From positions 62,001 to 126,000 of the forward strand of contig MU859085.1 in assembly GCA_033297205.1 (NCBI GenBank): a DNA stretch of 64,000 bases, written 5' to 3'. The notes below the pieces were generated by a model that saw only the letters and a program-made list of their open reading frames with translations, searched no databases and was not told the origin of the DNA. Of the stretch, positions 53,758 to 63,025 are shown piece after piece. The stretch's first letter is position 1; the number at the start of each line of letters is the position of its first letter. The position numbers and the translations under genes were made by a program. This stretch comes from Pseudoneurospora amorphoporcata (lineage: Eukaryota; Ascomycota; Sordariomycetes; Sordariales; Sordariaceae).

Positions 53758-55314
53758 ATGTCCCATGGCTACATCCCGCTACACAACCGCTCCAAACGAG
53801 ACATGAGCTACTCGTCCAGTCTCGTCCACAAGTTCCTCCACCAGTTACAGCACCATCAACAGCAAAATCCTATTGCTACAAAATGGGAGCTTCCCAGATA
53901 CGACGCAGCTGATGAGGCAGATCAGCAAGTCCTCGTCTCTCAGAGCACACCACATGTCTTCCAGCTAGGCACAGGGGCATCCATCTTCACCAGCCTTCTG
54001 ATTCCCGCCATCGTTTCGGCCAGATCCGAGATCGTCTTTGTCACCTGCTTCTGGGCTCCATCAAAGACCCTTTCTGCCATGACCGACGCTCTCGTCAAAC
54101 TTGCCAACCACCGCCGTCATCCCCCCAACCAGGAGCCTCTGACTGTCCGAATCTGCTTCTCGTCGCGATCCGTATTCCAAAAGTTACTGCATCCACAGTC
54201 TCGCCATGGCTACATCTACTCGCCTGCTGAATGGCAAAAGAAGCTCGGCCTCCCAGACCCTGCCTTGCTGGAGGAGGCCGGCATCCGCCTTCAAGTGAAG
54301 AGTCTGTTCTTCCTCCCCTTCAGTGTTATGCACCCCAAGTTCGTCATTATCGACAGACAACGTGCCTTCATCCCGAGTTGCAACGTCAGTTGGGAGCCGT
54401 GGTTGGAAGGCTGTGTTGAAATCACTGGCGATGCTGTCACCAGTCTCATGTCATTCTATGCCTTGACATGGGAGAAGCATCTCGACTTCCGGAAACCCCT
54501 CCCTACCAGCCATAGTAGCCGTACGTCTGAGCTACAGCATGAGCTTCTTGACCCCCGACATCTTATCTTCGTCCCTAGCAGTGCTCACCACTTGGTCCGC
54601 CCTGCAGCAGCCTCTTCGGCACCGCTTCCGACGCTTGTGTTGCCTTCCTCGCACCATCAAAACCCACAGTTCCGCTTCTTGCCGTGGCAACAGGCTGCCA
54701 AACCACCAGCTACCCCCTTGAACGTTGCAATGCTGGAGCTCTTTGAGCAGGCTCGACGGTCCATCTACCTACAGACCCCGAATCTCACCTGCGAGCCTGT
54801 CATTGCTGCATTGCTAGACGCTCTAAAGCGAGGCGTCCATGTAACCATTGTGACAGGTCGGAACATGATGCTTCTGGAGCAGCTTGTCACGGCTGGCACC
54901 ACCACATCTTGGTGCCTCCGATCCCTCGTACGCCGTTTTAAGAAGCTCTGCACACACGCTGCTCACGATCTAGAATCTGGAGACCCCGGTCTTGGCCACC
55001 TGCGAATCTCTTACTTTCACCCGCGTTCCGCAACCAAAGCAGGCAAGCGTGGGAGCCAAGCTCGTGCGGTCAACGATGCCCAGATGCAGGATCCGGAAGA
55101 GGAAGAGCCAGTGCACTCTCATCTCAAGCTGACCATTGTTGATGGCGAGTACACGGTCCTAGGGTCCGGTAACATGGACCGTGCAAGCTGGTATACAAGC
55201 CAAGAACTGGGCGTCTTGTTCCACGATGCAGCTTTTGCGGAATCAGTACGGGAGGGAGTTGACCTTGTGTTGGATCAGCGGCTTTCTCTCGTCTTTGACT
55301 CTGGAAATAACTAA
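53758..55314 (+). CDS. phospholipase D-like protein with two HKD motifs
   Basis: The ATG at 53758 gives 518 residues in one exon. Two HxKxxxxD motifs are visible: HPKFVIID at residue 192, followed by NVSWEPWLEG, and HLKLTIVD at residue 455, followed by GSGNMDRASWYTSQELGV. This is the bilobed PLD/cardiolipin synthase-like layout, in which the two His residues form one active site for phosphodiester transfer. A segment before the first motif (TSLLIPAIVSARSEIVFVTC) matches the usual start of a PLD domain. No signal peptide or clear transmembrane helix is seen. Whether it is a phospholipase, a cardiolipin synthase-like transferase or a nuclease cannot be told from motifs alone. Confidence 0.9.
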   Translation: MSHGYIPLHNRSKRDMSYSSSLVHKFLHQLQHHQQQNPIATKWELPRYDAADEADQQVLVSQSTPHVFQLGTGASIFTSLLIPAIVSARSEIVFVTCFWAPSKTLSAMTDALVKLANHRRHPPNQEPLTVRICFSSRSVFQKLLHPQSRHGYIYSPAEWQKKLGLPDPALLEEAGIRLQVKSLFFLPFSVMHPKFVIIDRQRAFIPSCNVSWEPWLEGCVEITGDAVTSLMSFYALTWEKHLDFRKPLPTSHSSRTSELQHELLDPRHLIFVPSSAHHLVRPAAASSAPLPTLVLPSSHHQNPQFRFLPWQQAAKPPATPLNVAMLELFEQARRSIYLQTPNLTCEPVIAALLDALKRGVHVTIVTGRNMMLLEQLVTAGTTTSWCLRSLVRRFKKLCTHAAHDLESGDPGLGHLRISYFHPRSATKAGKRGSQARAVNDAQMQDPEEEEPVHSHLKLTIVDGEYTVLGSGNMDRASWYTSQELGVLFHDAAFAESVREGVDLVLDQRLSLVFDSGNN

Positions 55315-55981
55315 GAAACAACAGACAGAAACATACACACCTCTTGCTCCCAAGTCAAAGGACCTTGGGCAATGTGACCATGGCGGAAAGGTGGTGCATC
55401 TTTTCCGCCCACAAACCCGGCAGTCGCCAATCAAAACAAACCCCTGTCGCCAACAAGAGCCGGACGCTTACCCATAACGGACATCAAGGAACGTGGGCTC
55501 CGAGAACGAGACCCGGTTTCCACCGCGAAACCAAACCACCGCCACCACCAAAAACCCGGTTCCACGAAATTGCTCGAATGCGGTGTCCAGGTCGGCGGGT
55601 TTGGCGGACAGCTTGGCCTGTTTCTTGTAGACAGCGTTACACTTGTTCCTGCACAGTCTATCCGGGACGATCCTTCCTGTGACTCCGGGTAGAACCACTC
55701 TCGGAATGACGCCCGTTTCTGCCACCACCGCAGCGGGCCTTGTTCATGGGGCAGCCGAACTCTAGCTGAACTGGATCGAACAAGCCTCGTTCAGTCAGTG
55801 GCGTCATGTGCTCGTTTCTCAACGTCTCGGGAGCTCGTTCCCGTCTTCCCGACCGATGGATCTTGGACTGATGGAGGTCTCAAGAGAACCAGACTCCATC
55901 ATAAAAGGGGGCGACTTCGCCTTTGTTGATTCGAATATCCTCAGCACTGGCATTCTGGGTCATTCATCAACAGCTGTCACA
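55315..55981. other. promoter region of the cellobiohydrolase gene
   Basis: It separates the PLD-like gene from the secreted GH6 gene. It contains a TATA-like ATAAAAG at 55901. I did not find a cellulase regulator site that I would assert. Confidence 0.45.
55901..55907 (+). promoter_or_regulatory. TATA-like box of the GH6 gene
   Basis: ATAAAAG in the context CATCATAAAAGGGG lies 81 bp upstream of the GH6 start codon, a fitting place for the TATA box of a strongly induced cellulase gene. Confidence 0.5.
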
Positions 55982-57477
55982 ATGGTTGCCAAGCTCCTTC
56001 TCGCTGCCGCCTTGACGGCCTCTGCCCTCGCCGCCCCCGTCCTCGAGGACCGTCAGAACTGTGGCTCTACCTGGTATGATCATCATTACCCCTCAAGACT
56101 TGATACACCGAGACTAACAGACGATATAGGACCCAGTGCGGTGGTATCGGCTGGTCTGGCGCGACTTGCTGCTCTTCCGGCAACTACTGCTCTGAGATCA
56201 ACCCCTACTACTTCCAGTGCTTGCCCGGCGCCGCGACCACCACCGCCAAGGCTTCTTCCACCAGCAAGGCCTCCAGCACGAGCAGCACCACCAGCAAGGT
56301 CACCAGCAGTAGCGCCGCTCAGCCCATCACCACCACCGCTCCCTCGGTGCCCACCACCACCATCGCTGGCGGTGCCTCTTCCACTGCTAGCTTCACTGGC
56401 AATCCCTTTGTCGGTGTTCAGGGCTGGGCCAACAGCTACTACTCCTCCGAGATCTACAACCATGCCATTCCTTCCATGACTGGCACCTGGGCCGCTAAGG
56501 CTTCTGCCGTTGCCAAGGTCCCCACCTTCCAGTGGCTCGACCGCAACGTCACGATTGACACTCTCATGAAGAGCACCCTCCAGGAGATCCGCGCCGCCAA
56601 CAAGGCCGGTGCCAACCCTCCCTACGCCGCTCACTTTGTCGTCTACGATCTCCCCGACCGTGACTGCGCTGCTGCCGCCTCCAACGGCGAGTTCTCCATC
56701 GCCAACAATGGCATTGCCAACTACAAGACCTACATCAACGCCATCCGCAAGCTCCTCGTCGAGTACTCTGACATCCGCACCATCCTCGTCATCGAGCCCG
56801 ATTCGCTTGCCAACCTTGTCACCAACACCAACGTTGCCAAGTGCTCCAACGCCGCCTCCGCCTACAAGGAGTGCACCAACTACGCCATCACCCAGCTCGA
56901 CCTCCCCCACGTTGCCCAGTACCTCGACGCTGGCCACGGCGGCTGGCTCGGCTGGCCCGCTAACATCCAGCCCGCCGCCACCCTCTTCGCCGACATCTAC
57001 AAGGCCGCCGGCAAGCCCAAGTCCGTCCGCGGTCTCGTGACCAACGTGTCCAACTACAACGGCTGGTCGCTCTCGTCCGCTCCCTCGTACACCACCCCCA
57101 ACCCCAACTACGACGAGAAGAAGTACATTGAGGCCTTCTCCCCTCTCCTCAACGCCGCCGGCTTCCCCGCCCAGTTCATCGTCGACACTGGCCGTTCGGG
57201 CGTCCAGCCCACCGGCCAGATCGAGCAGGGTGACTGGTGCAACGCCATCGGCACCGGCTTCGGTGTGCGCCCCACCACCAACACGGGCTCCTCGCTGGCT
57301 GACGCCTTTGTCTGGGTCAAGCCCGGTGGCGAGTCCGATGGCACCAGCAATACCTCGGCTACCCGCTATGACTTCCACTGCGGTCTGTCGGATGCCCTCA
57401 AGCCTGCCCCTGAGGCTGGCCAGTGGTTCCAGGCCTACTTTGAGCAGCTGCTCAAGAACGCCAACCCTGCTTTCTAA
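55982..57477 (+). CDS. cbh2: GH6 cellobiohydrolase II with N-terminal CBM1
   Basis: Exons 55982-56073 and 56130-57477 give 479 residues; the 56-bp intron (GTATGA, CTAAC, TATAG) lies inside the CBM1. The enzyme releases cellobiose from non-reducing ends of cellulose. Order: signal peptide (MVAKLLLAAALTASALA), propeptide-like LEDRQ, CBM1 (CGSTWTQCGGIGWSG, CCSSGNYC), a Ser/Thr-rich linker, then the GH6 domain. Catalytic residues are kept: D209 in DLPDRDC and D255 in VIEPDSL, the same 46-residue spacing as D175 and D221 of Trichoderma Cel6A. The end WFQAYFEQLLKNANPAF is canonical. Codon use is strongly C-ending, as in highly expressed fungal genes. No lesion is seen. Confidence 0.97.
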
Positions 57478-57811
57478 GCGCGTCCGTCTTCTTTGATGGT
57501 ACGCTTTTGAAGGTTGGTGGTGGTTGAGAAGATGAAGGAAGGAGTGAAAGAGTGAAGCGAAAGTGAATTAGGGTGAAAATTGATTCATTTGGATTAGTTC
57601 TTTCCAAGTTCTTGTACATAGATTAAGAACTTTTTTTGTTCGGCCTGTGAGGGTGAACTGTTCTGCACATATACTTTATCAGACTGGACTGTCAATACAA
57701 TGTTCGATATACTTGTTCCTACGGCAGTCCTCTTGTGGCTTTCGATGTTGAATGTGTTTGTTTTGCCCGACCCTTAGCTTGCTGTTAACCTCCTACATGT
57801 ACCTAAATAAT

Positions 57812-57887
<76 letters not shown>

Positions 57888-57954
57888 ACTACCACCCCCC
57901 CTTCCCCATCATACTCCCCAGCCCCCACCCGCAAAAAATCCACCACTTGTCCTC
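57478..57954. other. convergent intergenic region with long poly-A
   Basis: It holds the 3' UTR of the GH6 gene and that of the Pro/Gln-rich gene on the other strand. The dominant feature is the 70-nt A run listed separately. Confidence 0.5.
57813..57882. repeat. 70-nt poly-A homopolymer
   Basis: An uninterrupted run of 70 A lies between the GH6 gene and the Pro/Gln-rich gene. I see no target duplication around it and no retroelement before it, so it is not plainly a retrotransposon tail. Confidence 0.95.
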
Positions 57955-58308
57955 CTATTTTCTCCCATGTCCTCCTCCATTCTTTGTACTATTATTCGCC
58001 GCCGCCGTCGCCGCCCTCCCCGCCTTGACCGCCGCCTCCCGTCCAGCCACTTCCACCACGCTCGCCACATTCTTGATGGCCCCGCCCCATCCCGCCGCCG
58101 TCCGCCTAAGTCCGTTGATGGACAACTTGGAGTGGAGCGAAGGCGGGAAGTTATACAGCGCGCCGCCGGGTTTGTTGTTGCCTGAGTTGGAGTTGGATGA
58201 GGAAAAGGGGGCAGGGGGAGTGGGTGGCGAGGAGTAGGTGGGTTGTGAGGGAGTGTGTGAAGAGTAGGTTGGTTGTGAGGGGGCGGTGGTGTAGGTTATT
58301 GTTGGTGG

Positions 58309-58339
<31 letters not shown>

Positions 58340-59787
58340 TGTTGCTGCGAGGGGGCATTTGAGTAAGTTGGTTGGGCTGGTGCACGTGGGGACGCGGTTC
58401 CTGCTGGCGAGTGTTGGAAGGTGGTGCCAGTGCTGCATGTGGTGTTCACAGCTGGAGATGATACCTGTATGGAAGGGGAGGTAACGGTTGGTGACATGGA
58501 GGGCAGGGTTGTGGCCGGTTGATGTTGGGCTGGTGGTGAAGGTCGGGGAGGATAGGCTGCTGGGAAGTAAGAGACTGAGTGTCTGTGTCCTCCTGGTGAC
58601 GGTGATTGCGGAGAGGTACATGTAGGTGAAAAAGGGCCTTGTTGGCTTGGGGGGGTTGGTAAGTTGCTGGTGTTGAGTGTTGGTGTTGGTGGAGATTCAT
58701 AGCCGGAGAAATACTGAGATGGTGGCCGTGTTGATTGTGGAGGTGGTGGTGGTGGTGACTGCGGAGGGCTGCCGTAGGTTCGTTGCTGATATGGCGGTGG
58801 TGGAGGTGCTTGCCCGACCAGAGACGTTGGGGCTTGGCTGTATACAGGCGAAGGTGCAGAACTGTAGTTTGGTTGCTGATATTGATGATATTGAGGAGTG
58901 AACGGAGCTGGAGTTCCTGCAGATGAAGTTGGTTGCGGTGGTGACTGTGGAGGTGAAAAGCTCTGGTATCCTGGCTGAGCTGGCGCAGACGTGTAAGTCG
59001 GCTGTGGCGCTGGTGGAGGAGTAGACGCCTGTTGCTGGTAGGCCTGGTAGGCCGATGGATATTGCACAGCAGGAGGAGGAGGACTCGGTGTGTTCTGTAT
59101 TACCTCGTGGTGAGGTGCAGATGGTGACATTGGTTTCTCATATTCAGGTTGAGCATAAGGAGCTTGATATCCAGTTTCTGGCTGTTCTTCAGGCCATGAG
59201 CCGGGGACACAAGGTAAGGCCTCGGCTTCTACGACGATCAGTCCTTCACTGTCGGGAGTTTCCAACTTCTTGGCCGGTTGCGGTGGAGGGACGTTTGAAG
59301 CGGGCTGCACAGCATTACTCTCCCGCCTGGAAGGAGGTGGTGACCCTTCAAGTTCGGCAACAAAGCCATTGGAGGTCCGTCGTCCAGCCATCGACGAGAC
59401 TGAGTTACGGTGTTGCGAAGACGGTGGGGAGTAAGGTTTGTAGTCCTGATCTGCCTGCGGTGCCTTGAGCGGAGTTGATGGTTGACTTGAGACGGGCTTA
59501 CGTTGAAGTCTCAAAGGTGCCCGAGCCATCATGGAGCTATCGCCAAGGTCAAGCTTCATGTTGGCGAGCGAGGAAGCCAGAGGTGAGTGGCTTGCAACAG
59601 AAGAACGTCGGCTATCATTCTGATAAGCTTCACTTGATCCTGGCTGCTGTGTAGGTGGCCGATATGGTTGATACGGACGGTAGGCTTTCGGCTCTGATTG
59701 TCGACGTTGTTGCTCCGGTTGTTGTTCTTGTGGCTGGGACTGCTGCCGATAAGCAGAACCGTATGGGGAAATGCCGCTATATGACAT
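57955..59787 (-). CDS. Pro/Gln/Ser-rich low-complexity protein, function unknown
   Basis: The ATG at 59787 gives 610 residues without an intron. Most of the chain is low complexity: SPPPP runs, repeats of QPTYS, many PxP segments and a 13-residue poly-Gln (58309-58347). The C-terminal about 65 residues differ. They are ordered-looking, with LYNFPPSLHSKLSINGLRRT, then GGAIKNVASVVEVAGREAAV, and Ala-rich and amphipathic, so they may be the conserved functional part. I do not recognise a family. PxP-rich proteins of this sort often act as adaptors for SH3 or WW domains, but that is a guess. Confidence 0.75.
58309..58347 (-). repeat. CAG/CAA repeat coding for 13 Gln
   Basis: The minus strand reads 13 glutamine codons, mostly CAG with a few CAA at the edges, inside the Pro/Gln-rich gene. 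Such tracts vary in length between strains. Confidence 0.9.
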
Positions 59788-60560
59788 GATGACTAACTGA
59801 TGGGACTCACACTTGTGCTGATTATGGGAACAAGTACAAAAGGACAAGAAATGCCCAACTTTTGGGGAGAAGAGAAGAGAAGAGAGAAGGTAGACAGGTT
59901 GGGGCTGGAGAGCACTGGATGAAAATGCCCAACATTCAAAGCAGTCCGATGTGGCTGAAGCACAGTGAAAGCAGCCAGGCACAATACGAGTCAGTCCACA
60001 AGACAGCTTCTGGCGAATGGGATAGCCCTGCTTCCAATTTACGAACAAGCATCAGCAAGCACCGGATATCGAGGGTTAACCGTCTTGGCGTTCCTTCAGC
60101 TATGGTAGACCTCAAGCAAACCGGTGGTGCCTTGCTCAGCCGCAGGCGAAGCTTTTGGTGAGAACCCAACCCGAGAAAATGAAAGGATCATCAGAGGCTG
60201 AGAAGCCCCGAAGCCTCGCTGATCAGTAACTTTTCTTCTTGTCGGCTTCCATCTGGGTGGGTTTCATGTCGATATCATAGAAGGGAAAGACCTACCGAGT
60301 TTTGTGGCATATGGTGAGGGAGTTGAGGTCCGGAATTGTTCCATGCAACGGTTGATAGCGCGTGCATCCCCCCACACTTGGACAGTAAGCTCGTCCCATT
60401 CATCTTCCCCGCACTTGAAAGCAAGGAGATCAATCAACTTCATCCGAACAAGCCACCCCGCCAACCATGATGGCTAACACGACATTGGCTCCCATTATGG
60501 GACGAGAACTATAACATCTCATTCAAGCACGACGAACCGTCATATCGTCAGACGTCAACC
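59788..60560. other. intergenic region
   Basis: It holds the promoter of the Pro/Gln-rich gene (AGAGAAGAGAAGAGAG purine run near 59870) and the leader of the ThuA remnant. No gene is asserted here. Confidence 0.4.
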
Positions 60561-61145
60561 ATGTCTTCAGCCAAACCCTTCAAGGTGTTGTTGGTCTTCT
60601 CCCGCACCGTACGTAGCCTATCGTCACGACTCTATCCCAGCTTCCATAAAGGCACTTGAAGACCTTGCGGCAACTTCCTCGACCACCGCCCACCCATTTG
60701 TCACGACAGCAACCCAAGACCCTACGATACCTTACCTGTATTCACACCCTCGAGTCTCTCCCAATTCCGTGTCATCATCCTTCTGCAATGCTCTGGCGAG
60801 TTTCTCGATTCTTCCCAGCTCGAGGCACTCAAGGGCTTCGTCCACTCCGGCGGCGGCCTTGTCGGCATGGAGTCAAGTGAGTGGTATGGCCGCTTGATCG
60901 GTGGCGTCTTTGCGGACCACCCAGAGCCGTAGATGGCCAAGATCCGGCCCGTTATCAACAACATGGACCATCCCCGAGGTCAACGAAGAGACTTATACTG
61001 GAGGGACACACGGCGAGCGTCACCCCCTGGCGGCCGGTCGTTTTACAACTCTCTTGGCCACTTTGATGACGCATATCTGGAGGACCCTGGATTCTTGGCA
61101 TTTATCCACAAGGCCATTTTATGGTCTGTAAGACTTAACGCTTGA
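60561..61145 (+). pseudogene. decayed ThuA-like (trehalose-utilisation-type) protein
   Basis: The plus strand keeps the order of a ThuA domain (class I glutamine amidotransferase-like fold, common in sugar metabolism): MSSAKPFKVLLVFSRT, IPASIKALEDLAATS, FRVIILLQCSGEFLD, GFVHSGGGLVGMESS, EWYGRLIGGVFADHPEP, then TAG, MAKIRPVINNMDHP, and after frame changes YTGGTHGERHPLA and GRSFYNSLGHFDDAYLEDPG. The frame shifts near 60615, between about 60720 and 60770, and near 60975. The stretch between MDHP and YTGG is far shorter than in the family, so a piece is lost. TAG where relatives carry Gln fits a C-to-T change. Confidence 0.8.
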
Positions 61146-61509
61146 AGCTTGTAAGAGATACGTTCCCCGTAGGTTAGTTGTCAGAGATCAATATCAGACG
61201 AAGCTGAAGGTGTTTGTTAGCTGGGTGCACTTCCCCTCTGTGCCCCACTATACTTTTAGCGGCTTCCAGGTACCTCAACCTTAACATTGATCATCCTTCT
61301 TCCACACTCACTCTCTGCCGCATATTCACTTGAATCACTTGTAAATCACCTTGCCCCCGTTACTCGTCAGGACAAGACTTGTCCGTCCTTCTTCGAGGAC
61401 TATCAAAACTCACTCAACTCAAACCCAAGCTCGTCGTCTACCTAAGTTTTTTTTTTCTGCCAGTGAACATTACTTCAACAAAGCTTTACATGTACTCTAC
61501 TACAAGATC
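61146..61509. other. intergenic region before the HAD-like gene
   Basis: It contains CT-rich text typical of fungal leaders and a run of nine or more T near 61447. No gene is seen. Confidence 0.4.
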
Positions 61510-62673
61510 ATGATGCACGGAATACTCCAAGCCGCCAAAGCCGCGAATATCTCGCGAGCTCCCAAGTACAACCTCCTTGTCTGTTTCGACGCGTTCGAGA
61601 CTCTCTACGCCCCCAAAGAGCCCGTTCATAAGACGTACGGTCAGTTTGCTCGCGATAACGGCCTTCAACACGCTAGCGACCATGTTGTGGCCGTTTATCT
61701 TCACGATCGCATCACCAAAGCTGCCAAAGAGTATCCCAACTATGGCAAGCACATCCAGGGCATGAACCCCGAAGCTTGGTGGATGAAGGTGAGCCAGTCC
61801 CCTCAACTACATGAATTTCTGAACTGAAGCTGACATCAAGTTTCTTCACTGCCGCAGGTTATTAAGAATATCTTTGTCGACGTTGAGCCCAGTCTTCGAG
61901 ACGCCGCTCACAAAGCGCAGCTGGATGATTTGGGCCGTAGACTCTTCCACCATTTCTCCACCCGCGACGCCTACAAGACTGCGTCCAACATGCCCAAGCT
62001 TCTCCAGTCTTTGAAGCATCACAGCAAATCCAACAGCAGCACGATGGACAAACCCTCCTCCATCGGCCACGTCGTTCTCGGCGTCATCAGCAACTCGGAT
62101 GACCGCGTCGGCGGCATCCTTTCCTCCCTGGGCCTCGACGTTAGCCCCCTGCGTTTCCAGAGAGAGTCCAAGCAGGACACCCACTTCGAAAGCGCTCGCC
62201 CCGTCGACGGAAAGTCGTACGATGTTGACTTTACCGTCATGTCATATGACGTTGAGGAGTCAAAGCCGCACAAGCTGATGTGGCAGGCGGGAGAGATGCT
62301 GGCTCGCAGAGCGGTTGTGCATGAGCTGGGCAGGTTTGACGAGAGCGTTCCTTGGTTGAAGCTCTACGTTGGTGATGATATCAAGAAAGATATCGAGTCT
62401 GCTTGGGGTTGTGGATGGAATGCGGTCCTTTTGAAGGAGTTCATTACTGAGAATCCTCGTGATGAGCGTTTGGAGAGTCTGGACGAGGAGGAGATGCTGG
62501 CTAAGCCAGTTACTGAGGTTTTGGCTGGTCACAGCCCCCGCATGTTTACAGTTAACAGGCTTGAGACGTTGGTTGATTGGATTGTAAAGAGAGGTCTGGA
62601 GGTTTCCGCTGGCTCGGATGGCAGTGCCAACCACTCTGAGGAGAGATTCAAGCTCGTTAAGAGCATGGAGTGA
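61510..62673 (+). CDS. HAD-superfamily hydrolase-like protein
   Basis: Exons 61510-61788 and 61858-62673 give 364 residues; the 69-bp intron has GTGAGC, GCTGAC and CGCAG. HAD enzymes transfer groups through an Asp nucleophile. Motif I is CFDAFETLY with D27 as nucleophile; the second Asp of DxD is replaced by Phe, as in dehalogenase-like and HDHD3-like members. Motif II is GVISNSDDR, the motif III Lys is probably in SKPHKLMWQAG, and motif IV is YVGDDIKKDIESAWGCGW (D266, D267). A second ATG follows directly at 61513. Loss of the second Asp usually argues against phosphatase activity, so the reaction is uncertain. It most resembles fungal HDHD3-type proteins. Confidence 0.87.
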
Positions 62674-63025
62674 AGAGAGTATGAGAAGGCATTACCAATA
62701 TCGTTGCTTTTGTACTATTAGTCAGCCGGCATTTCGAAAGGGTATCACCAGGGACCATTTTTCCCGTTATTATATACCCCTACTGTACCATAAATCAGGC
62801 ATATCAGCATTCTGAAAAGGTATTCTAGTTAATTCATAAAGAAGCAAGATGATTTTATTATGCCTATTGAAAACCAAGAACACCTAAACTAAACAGGAAA
62901 TGGGATATCTTGATCCAAAACACACCTCCAAGGTTCAAATAGAAGGCATATCAAAGACAATTTGACATCTCAGAAACGATATGGCCTTAAATTATCGGAT
63001 TTACCTCCTCGGCCACTCAGTACTT
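62674..63025. other. convergent intergenic region
   Basis: It lies between two convergent genes and is AT-leaning. I see nothing in it beyond likely 3' UTRs. Confidence 0.4.

Noticed and set aside
56086..57378. 430-codon minus-strand frame opposite the cellobiohydrolase
   Set aside because: It is Gly/Val-rich and caused by the strong C-ending codon bias of the GH6 gene; there are no motifs.
57813..57882. Poly-A as the tail of a non-LTR retrotransposon or processed pseudogene
   Set aside because: No recognisable retroelement or processed coding sequence precedes it on either strand, and no flanking target duplication is visible.
57752..58237. 161-codon frame with a long Lys run
   Set aside because: It is produced by the 70-nt poly-A and overlaps the Pro/Gln-rich gene on the other strand.
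60609..60640. A 32-bp intron in the ThuA-like gene (GTACGT to CCCAG)
   Set aside because: It is shorter than any working fungal intron here, and the conserved IPASIKAL segment overlaps its supposed acceptor, so a frameshift explains it better.
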